Part shown: piece after piece, positions 48,358 to 59,392 of the stretch
How the letters are laid out: every line of letters starts with the position of its first letter
Position numbering within the stretch: position 1 is the stretch's first letter
NCBI RefSeq assembly: GCF_051014445.1
Contig: NC_135143.1
Span: forward strand, 3,782,001-3,846,000
Length of the DNA stretch: 64,000 nucleotides
Reading direction: 5' to 3'
Origin: Colletes latitarsis
Taxonomy: Eukaryota; Arthropoda; Insecta; Hymenoptera; Colletidae
Notes under the pieces: model-generated
The model's input: only the letters and a program-made list of their open reading frames with translations
What the model was told of the DNA's origin: nothing
The model's database searches: none
Made by a program: the position numbers and the translations under genes

Positions 48358-50155
48358 TACAGTGTGTTAGGAAATGATAGGTTCACTCACATTTATTATC
48401 GTAACTTATAGAGAAATGTGTCAACTGCTCTCAAACTTTCAAGATATAATGTCCTTGTATTAACAAATCTGATTGCTAAATTTCGTTTTGGAGTAATATT
48501 TCAAAATGATGTAACATAAGAATATCATAATTTTAACATATTTCAACCGTTAATAAATGATAGGTTCACTTTAAAAAACATATTTATACATAGTCATTAA
48601 ATAATTCTTAACAAAGTAAAAATTAAAATTAATATTTAATAGGTTTTCCACCACTTTTAATTAATAAATTGATTCGCTTTGGCATAGATTCGACAAGATT
48701 TGTGAGTTGCCGAGTAGTAATGCGATCCCAAGTGTTCGTAATTGCCGTTTTGAGCTCTTTTACACTATTGAATTGGCGACAATCATCGTAAACATCGCAT
48801 ACTAGTTGTCCCCATAAATTCTCAATCGGGTTAAGATCAGGAGACCTTGATGGCCATATTAACGTGTCTATATTTTTAGTTTTTAACCATTGTTTAGTGC
48901 TTGATGAAGCGTGCACTGTTGCGTTATCATGCATGAATGTTAATTTTGCAGACGAAAAACGGCGAATATAGGGCAAAAGGTGTTCTTCTAAAACAGCTTG
49001 ATATTTTTTTGAATCGAGTCGTGTATCAAGGAAGGCTAATGTCATCTTGCCAAATCCAGAGAACGCCGCCCAAATCATCACAGAACCTTCACCAAAGTTA
49101 CGCTTTGAAAAATAACGTGGTTCTGTACATAGATTGTGCCAATAGTTCGCCAACCCATCTGGTCCATCTAAGTTGAATTTCTTTTCATCAGACCAAATAA
49201 TCTAAAAATTTAAAAATATGTAAATTGCAAGGTCCTCGCTAAAAAATGTGCACATACCGAATGCCACTGATGGGTTCACGTTTGATGCAAATCTGCAAAT
49301 GTTACACGTGTTTTGCAATGCTCCTTTTTAAGCGTTGGGGCAGATTTCATTTTCTTGTATACAAGATTAGAAGATTCTTTTAAAACATTCCATACTGCCA
49401 CATGTGAAACATTTGGCGCGAATTCGTTGCGTAATCGTCGACTTCCTATTGTTGAATTTGATGCACTCGCGATAATTGCTCTTTTATTGCGTGGTGTCAA
49501 TTTTGCTGGTCTTCCAGGTGATTTTTTCACACCATATTCATCCCCATTTTTTATAAACTGATTCACCACATTGCAAGATCTGTCTATGCGACGACCAATT
49601 TCTCGATGAGACATTCCAGAGTCTTTATACGTCAATATCTGTCCTTTCTCTTTTTCATTCAAAACTTTACCCCTGCCCATTTTTAAAAAAATGCTTTAAC
49701 ACCTTAATAACTCGATACTTCGATACTTTAATACATATCTTTTACACTGCAAATGCATGGGAAGATTCATGAGAAATTGTTTACTGTTTGTTTCCTTTGT
49801 AACCAGGATACGTAACAAACGACACGCAAACAAAATGACGGTGTCAAGCAGTCAAATTCACAATGAATGCATTATAACGAAAGAATATTGTGATGTATTA
49901 AATTTTGGTACATTAACAAATCGTTTAATCGTCCTTTTAACAAATGAACCTATCATTTATTAACGGTTAAAAGCTGGTTACATTCAGTAAAAGATTTCTA
50001 GTTTCTTTTTGAACCGCTATTTCCATATAATGTTTAGCAGAACAGTTTGTTAATATAAAAGCTAAAAATTCTGAAAATTTGAAACTGATTCATGTACTTC
50101 TTTCTAAATTATTATCATAAGTATGATTGAACCTATCATTTCCTAACACACTGTA
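48358..50155 (-). mobile_element. Full-length Tc3-like DNA transposon in receptor intron
   Basis: Perfect 26-bp TIRs beginning CAGTGTGTTAGGAAATGATA (48360-48385 and 50128-50153) are flanked by TA on both sides. A second perfect inverted pair of 24 bp (AACCGTTAATAAATGATAGG onward) lies at 48545-48568 and 49945-49968, symmetrically 208 bp from each end. This recalls the double transposase-binding sites of Tc3. It encodes one transposase on the minus strand, the same strand as the host gene, so it is a sense intronic insertion. Perfect TIRs argue for a fairly recent arrival. Confidence 0.92.
48629..49680 (-). pseudogene. Tc3-like transposase with one in-frame TGA
   Basis: N-terminal part (ATG at 49678-49680): paired-type HTH with G-M-S-H-R-E-I-G-R-R-I-D-R-S, a G-R-P hook near residue 57, then a second DNA-binding half. 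Catalytic part: W-S-D-E-K-K-F, M-H-D-N-A-T-V-H and N-P-I-E-N-L-W-G, with 34 residues between the second Asp and the Glu (DD34E). The two parts join in phase if 49202-49257 (GTATGT ... TTTTTAG, 56 bp) is spliced out. The single TGA at 49276-49278 sits where Trp would fit and is the only break. The inferred length of about 331 codons is close to Tc3A. A near-intact, probably inactive copy. Confidence 0.85.
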
Positions 50156-50445
50156 GGTTATCAACGATGACGATACAAAACATAAACATGCGCATATGCG
50201 ATATTTTTATTAAAACAATGAAAATTGCTAAGGAATACAATGACTTCCACAGCGTTGGCGGAAGGTCATAGCTCGTATTTTAAATTATGTTTTTCACCCT
50301 GATATTTGAGAAATGAATTAATGGAATACAATCCTTTTCTTTTCGTACGACGGAATAGGTTTCTCAGTAGGCCTTTAAAACAAATTGTATTCGATTCGAT
50401 TATAGTTAAATCTAATTCATAATTAATAGTTCCATCGTAACTTAC

Positions 50446-50674
50446 TTCGAGGCAAAGCAATCCCATATCCTTTGTTATCAATAAGTCCTCCAACCTTATC
50501 AAGTTCGCAGTTTCTTTCCATCCTGTACTCGATTGTGGTGGATTCCATGAGGAAGGCATAGTCGTATTTCTTCAAAACTCGTTCTACACCCTCGTCATTG
50601 GACTTGGTGAAAACACTCGGTCGTGCTTCCATCATTGCAGCCCACATACGTTGATAGGTCGAGTAATTAGAATC
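50446..50674 (-). CDS. Kainate-type glutamate receptor, S2 ligand-binding exon
   Basis: After the acceptor CTATTAG the exon reads D-S-N-Y-S-T-Y-Q-R-M-W-A-A-M, then S-V-F-T-K-S-N-D-E-G, Y-A-F-L-M-E-S-T-T-I-E-Y, R-N-C-E-L and G-G-L-I-D-N-K-G-Y-G-I-A-L-P-R. It ends at the donor GTAAGT. In kainate and AMPA receptors the Glu of M-E-S contacts the glutamate alpha-amino group, and the Cys in R-N-C forms the S2 disulphide. 229 bp, phases 0 in and 1 out. High similarity in style to vertebrate GRIK2 supports the kainate class rather than NMDA or IR. Confidence 0.93.
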
Positions 50675-50908
50675 CTAATAGATCGGAAAATAACATGTAT
50701 CAAGGAAATGACCAATGTTTTACAAATCTAAATGTTCGTTTTGACGAGTCCGAAGATGCACACAAAATATTAACTGTGTACGTGACCAAATTAATGCAAT
50801 TACACAAGCAGAGTGACATATGTTTGTTGAAATTATGTAATATATCATAAATGTATATTATAGTAACTTGAAAGTTGAAACAGAAGCGCAGTTCTACGTA
50901 AAGTATAC

Positions 50909-51602
50909 TTAAGGGGTAAGACCACTGTAAAAATCTGAAATAAAGCGTTTTTTTACGATTTTTGTTTTTTTTTGATAGATGGAAAAGTAAGAGGATAATA
51001 ATATTCAAGAATGTTATTAACCATGTCGATAAGTGTTAAAAAAAAATATTTATTCAAAAATAGTGCAAAATGATGACGCTGGAGCTATTCTCGCGAGGCG
51101 TGTTTTGAATTTGAGGTGCTCTGACGCAAATTTGTATCTGGGAAAAAGCAAAAAATTTTTTCTTTATCTACGTGAGTATAACTAGAGAAATACATAGGGG
51201 ATTTTTGAAATATTAATTTTTATGTAATTGGCGAGCATTTGAAGTAGAAAGTTCAATTTTGTATAAAAAATGGGGCAATCATTTGTCAATAAATAATGTT
51301 AAAATTAACTTATCGAAGATCCCCTACGTATTTCCCTAGCTATACTCACATAGATTAAGAGAAAATTTTTTGTTTTTTTCCAGATACGCGTCAGAGTGCC
51401 TCAGATTCAAAACACGCCTCGCGAGAAAGGCTCCAGCGTCGTCATTTTGCACTACTTTTGAATAAAAATTTTCTTTTTAACATTTAACGTCATGGTTAGT
51501 AACATTCTTGAATATTATTATCTTCTTACTTTTTCATCCATCAAAAAAAAAATCGCAAAAAAACGCTTTATTTCAGGTTTTTACAGTGGTCTTACCCCTT
51601 AA
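50909..51602. mobile_element. Palindromic TTAA MITE in receptor intron
   Basis: TTAA, then GGGGTAAGACCACTGTAAAA at the left; the reverse complement then TTAA at the right. The inverted arms are about 320 bp each (roughly 90% identical by eye) around a centre near 51255. No coding sequence. TTAA duplication fits piggyBac- or Kolobok-type transposases. It lies in the 2,217-bp intron 50675-52891. Confidence 0.85.
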
Positions 51603-51828
51603 TCCCTTGGCTGCCAGGTAAATTTTTTAGAGGAAAGCTTTATTATTTACTCTTTTCAAACTTAGGGGATATGGAATATAATTGTTGTGTAATAAAATAT
51701 TTAATAATAAGTAATGTAAGCTTTTATATTTTGATTATATGCGTGAAAAATTATTTTCTATAGTAATATCTCTTTACAAAGTGGCAAGAAAAAAGCTATG
51801 AGAACAGATACCAAACTTATGTGCATAT

Positions 51829-51873
51829 ATGCAAGGTGTTCGGCTACCTTTGGGAAAAATTTTAATGGGAGAT
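51829..51873 (+). mobile_element. CAGGG-TIR element, orphan left tip
   Basis: Only about 43 bp of the left TIR remain (GCAAGGTGTTCGGCTACC and the GGGAAAAATTTTAATGGGAG run). The match then stops abruptly at GATAGC. A deletion relic. Confidence 0.7.
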
Positions 51874-51958
51874 AGCGGTTGTAGAAGGAACGCCGAGAAA
51901 TACATTTATCGTAAGTTTAAAAGTTGTTTTCCTGCAAATCCTACATTATTACTTTATA

Positions 51959-52277
51959 TTAATCCCTTGCCTTACGATTTAATTTGCAATTGTGTGTACC
52001 ATAGTCAGAAATTTTTCACACGTTAAAGAAAACATCTAATTTACATTTATTAATCGATTTAAAGACGATGGAACCATGATTAGAAAATTAAAAAGGTTAG
52101 CTGTTTGAAAAGATATGAAATATTAAGGAATACATATAGAATACAATTAGTTTTAGTACGTATTAAGTAGTATTAAGGAATACATATAAAATACAATTAG
52201 TTTTAGTTATGACTCGTATTCATCATGTTTTGCTAATAATATGGACCACGAGTCTAACTTGATATTATAAGGGATTA
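51959..52277. mobile_element. TTAA-bounded MITE-like repeat, second copy
   Basis: Starts TTAATCCCTTGCCTTACGAT and ends TTATAAGGGATTAA. It shares only its ends with the copy at 5231-5510. The interior contains a 50-bp direct duplication (52121-52208, TATTAAGGAATACATATA repeated). Inside the same receptor intron as the palindromic TTAA element. Confidence 0.5.
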
Positions 52278-52891
52278 ATAAAAGCTTTGGTATACGTATA
52301 ATTACAATTTCTTTTACTAAGATAAATGGAAAAGTATTTACGATTTATAACTGAATTGAATTAGATATAATCCATACTGCTGAAGAAGGGTATGGTCTTA
52401 ATTAATCCCTTTATGTTATTAAGCATATTTTTCATTGGTTTTGAACATGTATTTTTAATATCTTTTTTTTAACTTAATAATTGTCCATTTTATGTCGTTC
52501 ACTTCGGAATTAATTTTAGACCATAGGAGCATAATTACATCCTTTTTCTTATGCAGAAACTTTATTACTTATAATTTTAAACGCAGATCGTAGATCTGAA
52601 AATCATCGTACTGAAATTATTTATGTCAGACGGTACAAAAATTCAAATAAAAACTAGTTCGTGTATAATTGGCAAAGTATTGATAGGAGTATAAAATTTC
52701 ATCAGGGATTGTATTGAATTGGCTATGCCCAAATTAATTTGGACAATATAAACACCAGAGAAATAAGTGAAACGATGCTTGGTAAACATTAGAATGCAAT
52801 TGGTAATTATTTTTGAATACGTGAAATAGAAAAGCGTTGATTATTTAGATCGGCTATTAATTAGACCGACAGAGAAATAATTAAAACATAC

Positions 52892-53090
52892 TCGGAAGAA
52901 AGCAGAAGTGGATCCGCCAAGAACAGCTCCGTATTTGATTTTCGTTTGCTTGGCCAAGTCTTCTACGCCCTTGATCGGATTGTCCATTTTATCGACCGTA
53001 AGGAATGCGGCCAAATTGGCAGTATACGAAGAAACCATGATCAACGTGAAGAACCACCACATGCCGGCTACCATACGAATCGAAGGTGCT
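52892..53090 (-). CDS. Kainate-type glutamate receptor, M3/start of S2 exon
   Basis: The acceptor TTTCTTGCAG is followed by A-P-S-I-R-M-V-A-G-M-W-W-F-F-T-L-I, then the invariant M3 gate motif S-Y-T-A-N-L-A-A-F-L-T-V, the M3-S2 linker (V-D-K-M-D-N-P-I-K-G-V-E-D-L) and K-Y-G-A-V-L-G-G-S-T. It ends at the donor GTATGT after F-F-R. SYTANLAAF is diagnostic of the ionotropic glutamate receptor superfamily, and the Ser-Thr of G-G-S-T binds glutamate in kainate/AMPA types. 199 bp, entering at the last base of a codon. The preceding exon (M1, pore loop) is not found in the 10.9 kb to the window edge. Confidence 0.93.
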
Positions 53091-53282
53091 CTGCAAGAAA
53101 CAGATATTACGATGAAAATTCACAAGAAAAGAATAATTTTCGTAAAAGTTGAAAAGATTATTGATAATTCTGTATTTTGTAGTTGTTGTGAATTCTGGAC
53201 ACTTTTATTCCATTCTTCCTGAGCGAATATAATTTTCGCTCTATATTTTCTATAATATACAAAGCAAAATGATTGTCTTCAT

Positions 53283-53603
53283 TTATACAGGGTGTTCGGT
53301 CATCTTTGGGAAAAATTTTAATGGGAGATTCTAGAGGCCAAAATAAGACGAAAACCAAGAATATCAATTTGTTGATTGAGGCTTCGTTAAAAAGTTATTA
53401 AAAAATTTCAAATCATTCACGGAAAAATTATTTTCCTCCTACTCACTTTCTAGAAAAAAAATTCAGTACAGGCAGAACTTCAAACGTTAATAATTTTTTA
53501 ACGAAGCCTTCATCAACAAATTAGTATTTTTGATTTTCGTCTTATTTTGGCCTCTAGAATCTCCCATTCAAATTTTTCCCAGGGGCAGCTGAACACCTTG
53601 TAT
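53283..53603 (-). mobile_element. CAGGG-TIR element, copy 10 (short, minus orientation)
   Basis: Both TIRs are present with a TA flank, enclosing only a partial monomer read on the minus strand. It sits about 190 bp upstream of the M3 exon acceptor in the receptor gene, inside the intron. Confidence 0.82.
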
Positions 53604-55955
53604 ATGATTGAGTGTATGATATTGTTATATTTGACTGCCAAAGAATACGTTTGACGATATTAAAAATAAATGACGATTAGTTATGGGTCTTATGCAAGTT
53701 CTACTAACGTTTTGAATTATCTGCTCGTACGACCAAATTTTATTCCATATTTTTCGAGTTATTCGACTTTTTCTTTCACACAGAATCATCCGCTTACCTG
53801 TTGTATCACGATTATTGGAATACTCTATATCTTTTTAAGTTTCGATAGTATATTAATTAGAAATATATCATATTACTGCTCACAGAAAGTATTATTTGTA
53901 GAGACATTCTAACGTTAATTCAAATGTTGGCACCTTAGCGTAGCTTACTGCGGGGATTATTAAGGTTAAAATTAGGTTAGGTCTGCGTCGACAATGGGAG
54001 AACAAAGCATCGTTACGGTAAGGAAATCCTTGTGGACAATGAATTTAGTGAAGCAGAAAAAACGCTACATATTTTATTTCATTTGACCCAGCAACAAGGA
54101 AGATCGTGTATCACTGCATCTATTCTTCCACGAGTTAACAGTTTTACATAGACAGTGATGTTAACTGTCCACATTGACTTTAAATTGAATTATAAAACTA
54201 ATGACGAGACTACGTATAAGTGTTACTATAATTATTGGAAATAAATGTGGAATAAAATTTGATAATCCCGAAAAAATCGACTTTGAAAATAATTCGGATA
54301 TTCGTGTAATAAATTATTGCATCGAATAGAGCATAACTTGAAGATCAGCGTAAGTAGAAATGGTGAGTTTGAGTTATTTCGAAAACGAAGCATGAGAAAA
54401 ATTTTATTCTATATATTCCATTCATTTTTTTACGTGTAATATTGTAGGATATAGTTTACGACACTTAGAATATTGCGTTCGTGTAGGGGAAATTAAATCG
54501 CTTTATCATAAATTCGGGGTGAAAATCTCGCGTGTTATCTCGCTCGCCAACAGCGTCAGCTGATTTGTTCCATAGATAGTCGAAAGTTCATCAGATGGTT
54601 TAAAATATTGACTCCGACGATAACAGCGAAGAATTTCGGTTACTAAATTTCCAAGATATTACAGGAAAGTAGTGGTGTTTGGTGTTCGGGGCGAACAGAG
54701 CGCGAAAGCCAGCGGAGACACGGCGGTGGTGGCGCGAGAAGCACGCATCGCGTTTTCCTAATTAAGCGCAAGCTAAAGGGCCGCGTATGCAAATGACGCC
54801 TGTTTGCCTAGTATAGTATACATTTACGTGAATATTCACCGTGCGTCGCGCAAGCGTGCGTAAGGGACCAGGTAAATAGAAATAAAGGACATTGTTCTCT
54901 CGCAAACGGCGCGACGCCTCCGACGAATGAATTGTGATTAAATTGCTGGGAAGATACGACGGATGGCAACGATAAGCAATGGATCTTCTCGATCCTGCTA
55001 AAACTAATTTATACTAATATACATGGTGTCCCAGAAATACGTACTAACATAAATGAATAATGTTATATCAACGTATCGATGGCTACAAGCACCTATTTTG
55101 TATGTCCAGTTTTAGCAATATCGAAAAAAACGGATTCAAAGATTCACTGGTATTTATTAAATCGTCCCATAAGTTTATGCCGTTCGCTATTCTGAAATTG
55201 ACGACGATAAAATTTGTAATGTAATGGAAAACAAGCATAAATCAGTTTAGGAGATTTCTGAAATTTTAAACATACTAGCATCAATAATTCATAGAAATTT
55301 GAAACAAATTGATATTGTGTCAAATCTCGAAGTTTGAAATCCACGCTGGTTTACGGAGTCAAATTTTCTTAATCGTGCTTGAGCCTGGTTGCATGAATAT
55401 ATTTGTTAGCACATAATAAAACTGTATCTTACAAGAAATAAAACACAACAATCTCCAGGCTTATTAGTGTATAAACAATTTGAAATTGTCAACGTTTTAA
55501 TGAAAAGTGTTGAACTACATTTTAATAAGAAATCAAAGAAACTTTGTGGCGACAACACAATAGCTTTACCAAAGGAATGGGAGGGAGTTGTCGAACGAGA
55601 AGAGGTTTACTATTTTTCATAAAATTCCATTATATGTTTAAAAAGTTGCTTCAAGTTGTAGTACAAAACTCGGGACGAATATATGGGACGACATAATATA
55701 GTCGAATAAATACTTTCTATGTTACATGTATGCTGCAATGTTAATATCTTAAATATAAATGAATGTATTTAATTAATAACTTAAGCTTTATTCCTCAAAA
55801 TAACAACTCAATAAAAAAAATTATAAGATCAATATTTAACACTGATGATTTGTGATAACGCATGCTCGGTATATCGTCACTTCGCAATAATAAACTGAAA
55901 TAATATTTTGTGATTCGAACATCGTAATAATAAAATAAAATAACAAACTGTGACA
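53604..55955. other. Upstream intron/intergenic DNA
   Basis: AT-rich, with a GC-richer patch at about 54480-54960. TACATGGTGTCCCAGAAAT near 55020 resembles a TIR end of another family but has no partner. No receptor exon was recognised on the minus strand here. Confidence 0.4.
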
Positions 55956-57430
55956 TATACAGGGTGTTCGGCCACTTCTGACAAAAATTTGAATAGCAGA
56001 TTCTGGAGGCCAAAATACGACGAAAATCAAGAATACCAATTTGTTGATGGAAGCTTCATTGAGAAGTTATTAACGTTTAAAGTTCCGCCCGTACTGAATT
56101 TTTTTCTCGAAAATGCGCAGCATTTTGGGGATAGGTATATTCATAAAAAATGATTATAATTGACCTCCGCAATCGAAAATAATTTTTTCAGAACGATTTG
56201 AAATTTTTTTTTTCGCCGAAAAATTTAGGCACCCTGTCGATTTTTCTTAAAAATGCGTTTTTCATTTTTAATAAATTTGTTTGACGTTGTATAGAAAAGT
56301 TGTCTAATACTTTTTTGTAGATACCCATGAGCTCTATTTCAGAAAAAAGTTTCATTGAAATATATTCATTACTGTAGGAGTTATGACTGTTTAAAAATTG
56401 AACCATTTTTATGGGGTTTCTCACATTTTACGATGTGAAGAAGCAATTTTTCGTTATATTTTTGGAATTTCTATATATTCTTCGCCAAAATACGGGTAGT
56501 TTGATTTTTGAAACATTAAAATCGTCCAATTCGTTCAGGAATGATGATGTTTTAAAGATTCGCATGAAAATTCAGGCAGACATTTCTGGCCAGAAATTAT
56601 ATTTGTGGTGAGGAATTTTTTTCTCAAAACTGAGTAGGAATTCGAGGGTATGTCTGTTGATCAAAAATACTTGTAATTGACCCCCGCAACCGAAAATAAT
56701 TTTTTCAGAACGATTTGAAATCTTTTTTCACCGAAAAATTGAGGCCCCCTGTCGATTTTTCTTAAAAATTCGTTTTGCATTTTTAGTAATTTTGTTTGAC
56801 GTTCTACAGAAAAGTTGCGTAATACTTTTTTGTAGATACCCATGAGCTCTAGTTCTGTACTAAATTTCAATGAGATACGTTCACTATTGTAGGAGTTATG
56901 ATCGTTTGAAAATTGGATCATTTTTATGGTGTTTTTCTTACTTTACGAGGTCAAGGAATAACTTTTTTAGAATCCTCCAATCCGTTCAGGAGTTATGATA
57001 TTTTAAAGATTCGCATGAAATTTCAGGGAAACATTTCTGGCCTCACATCAGATTTTCGCTAAGGAATTTTTTTCTCGAAAGTGGGTAGGATTTCGGGGCT
57101 ATGTGTAATGAACAAAAATGATTATAATCGTCCCTTGCAATCGAAAATAATTTTTTTAGAACGATTTGTAAAATTTCAGCACCTACTCGAATTTTTTTCT
57201 CGAAAGTGAGTACGATTTTAAAGGTATGTGTATTCGCCAAAAATGATTCTAATTGGCTTTTGCAACTAAAAATAATTTTTTCAGAATGATTTGAAATTTT
57301 TTAATTTAATTTTTTAATAACTTTTTAACAAAACCTCAGTCAAGAAATTGATATTCGTGATTTTCATCTTATTTTGGTATTTAGAATCTCCCATTAAAAA
57401 TTTTCCCGGAGGTGACCGAACACTCCGTAT
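55956..57430 (+). mobile_element. CAGGG-TIR element, copy 11 (longest, duplicated block)
   Basis: Left TIR, monomer (about 56098-56230), 375-bp block, monomer (about 56617-56740), a second block shortened by deletion, two monomers (about 57063-57175 and 57189-57300) and right TIR ending ACTCCGTA. It shows that monomer plus block can itself be tandemly repeated as a unit of about 510 bp. Flanked by TA. Confidence 0.9.
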
Positions 57431-57479
57431 AAAACGATAGAGCAAAAATGAAATAATATACCTTGATATTAAAATTTTG

Positions 57480-58035
57480 ATTTGTCGTGTGTCACTTAGA
57501 ACTTACAGTGCATCGCTCGAAATTTATCGTTCATCAGTCGCAGTTTATCGTGAGTCATGTGTAGTTTGACGTGGGTCACTCGTAACATATCGTGGGTCAC
57601 TATTACTTTATTGTGGTCATTTGAAATTTATCATATATCTGACGTAACTGATTGTAGATTACTTGCACAAAATGTATCGTAAATTGATCACAACATGTAG
57701 TTCACCGTAGATTAATTGAAACTCATCGTGGCTCACTCAAAACTTATAATGGGTAGCTGGAAACATATACTGGGTCAGTGGTAATCTATCGTGGTCATTT
57801 GAAGTTTGTCTTCAATCAGTCGAAACTTATCATAAGTCTATCATGAATTAGTTGCAATTTACAGTTTACCATAGGTTTTTTAAAATTCGTTGTGGGCTAT
57901 TAAAATATATACGTAGTATGTTACTCGAAACTTATCGCTAGTCACTTGAAATTTTTCGTGAATTATTTGCAATTTAAAGTTTACAATAGGTCCCTTGAAA
58001 CTTATCATTGGTCAATCGCAATATGTCGTAGTAGA
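57480..58035. repeat. Diverged minisatellite, 20-25-bp unit
   Basis: About 550 bp in which the words TTATCGTGGGTCACT, GAAACTTATC and close variants recur every 20-25 bases (for example TATCGTGGGTCACT, TTATCATTGGTCAATCG, CTTATCGCTAGTCACTTG). Units are heavily diverged, so the array is old. It starts about 50 bp after the CAGGG-TIR copy 11. Confidence 0.7.
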
Positions 58036-58659
58036 TTTAATATTTTTATGCGAATAAAGGTTTCCTGTATCGTGTTTGTATGTTTTCTATCGATGCCATT
58101 AATTATTTGAAAAGATTGTAGATGGCGAAATATTGTCATAGGGATTGCCATATTTTGTTTTATAGCGTAGAGTTACGTTGACAAGTGGATTCTTTGACAA
58201 AGAACAAATTCAAAATTAAAAAATGATCTTGTATTCTTTCTCCTCTGTGATCTCAAATTTTGTTGTTACTAAAAACGAAAGAATTTGATACATTTTGAAC
58301 AAATACCCAAAAAGTTCCACATCAATATTACCAATATTACGTATCGTTTTCGAAACTAACTTTGAATATTGCTATCTGCTACGCCTGTGACTGAACAAAA
58401 TTAAAAATTAAAATGCAAGTATAGTTTCAAGAAATCAAGAAAGATTTATATTAATAAAAGCGATATTATAAAATTTCTTTCAAAAATTACAACAACAGCA
58501 GAAATTTATAACGTCTTCAAATGTTTGAAAACAGTTCTATTAATTATTAATGATGTACTTACAAAATCAAGATCTTTTGTTTATACTTCAAGTTTTACTT
58601 ACAATACAAATATCGGCTACTTTGTGAAATAAAGGCTATCCAAAGAAATAAAAATCTAG
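58036..58659. other. AT-rich DNA
   Basis: AT-rich sequence between the minisatellite and a GC-rich island. No gene or repeat end is seen. Confidence 0.5.
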
Positions 58660-59008
58660 CCGACGCGTCGCGACGTTCGTAGCATTCTATCTCCACATTC
58701 GTAACAATAAGACACCGTGCCTATGTCGGAACGATCGTCAACGACGCTATCGTCTTGGAAAATTAACAATAACGTCAGTTTCACGGCGCGCCATCAAGTG
58801 GGCTGTGGAAGATATCCAAATATTACTTACATGCAAATCACGGCAATCCATGTCGCGCACGGGTAGCATAAACTAACGCGTAGGAAGCAGTTAGAAGGCT
58901 CGCTGTTGTTAGTTGTTCTCCTCGTATAGTCGTCGTTGTCTTTAGTCGGTTCGTCGTCAGTATGTAGCGAGCAAACACGCGCAACGTTACGAGCGGAGAG
59001 TTAGCGCC
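58660..59008. promoter_or_regulatory. GC/CpG-rich segment, possible promoter
   Basis: The sequence shifts abruptly from AT-rich to CpG-rich at about 58660, and a run of CGTCG words (about 58920-59000) precedes an open frame on the plus strand. In AT-rich insect genomes such segments often mark promoters or 5' exons. No core promoter element is claimed. Confidence 0.25.
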
Positions 59009-59392
59009 GTGTCGGCGCTAATAAGTGGGAAGCCGCCTCAAATATGTCAGGCAAACAACGGCTCGTTAAGCTTAATTGTCGTGAAAAAAAGAGGATCTCC
59101 GCTGGAGGGGGGCACACGAGAACGGTCCGGGGGAAAAAGCGCCGCGTCTGCTTTTGGCACCGTCTCTGTAGGCTTTTCTGCAAACGAACCGCGATATTTT
59201 ATTCCCTTAAGTAGAATAATGAGATCGGGGATGCCGACGGTGCACGTCGAGGATTTTTATTACTATCTTGCGCGCCGTGTTCTCCAAGCCAAGATGCTGA
59301 AGGATGATCGCGCGTCACGAGACTCGCAGTTGCATTTCAAGATTTTCACGCGTGGCCGGCGCATAGTGGGCTGGATCGAAGATTTTGAGTGA
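59009..59392 (+). CDS. Uncharacterised 127-codon open frame
   Basis: The frame starts at an ATG after the CpG-rich segment and ends in TGA. Its second half (about residues 73-127) has mixed, folded-looking composition (M-P-T-V-H-V-E-D-F-Y-Y-Y, then H-F-K-I-F-T-R-G-R-R-I-V-G-W-I) and third codon positions that favour G or C, unlike the chance frames elsewhere. The first half is Ser/Gly/Lys-rich. I recognise no family. If real it would be a small plus-strand gene or an exon upstream of, and opposite to, the glutamate receptor. No splice sites or poly(A) signal were established. Confidence 0.25.
   Translation: MSALISGKPPQICQANNGSLSLIVVKKRGSPLEGGTRERSGGKSAASAFGTVSVGFSANEPRYFIPLSRIMRSGMPTVHVEDFYYYLARRVLQAKMLKDDRASRDSQLHFKIFTRGRRIVGWIEDFE

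Noticed and set aside
55018..55045. TACATGGTGTCCCAGAAAT as the end of a TIR transposon
   Set aside because: No matching inverted end was found within several kilobases.
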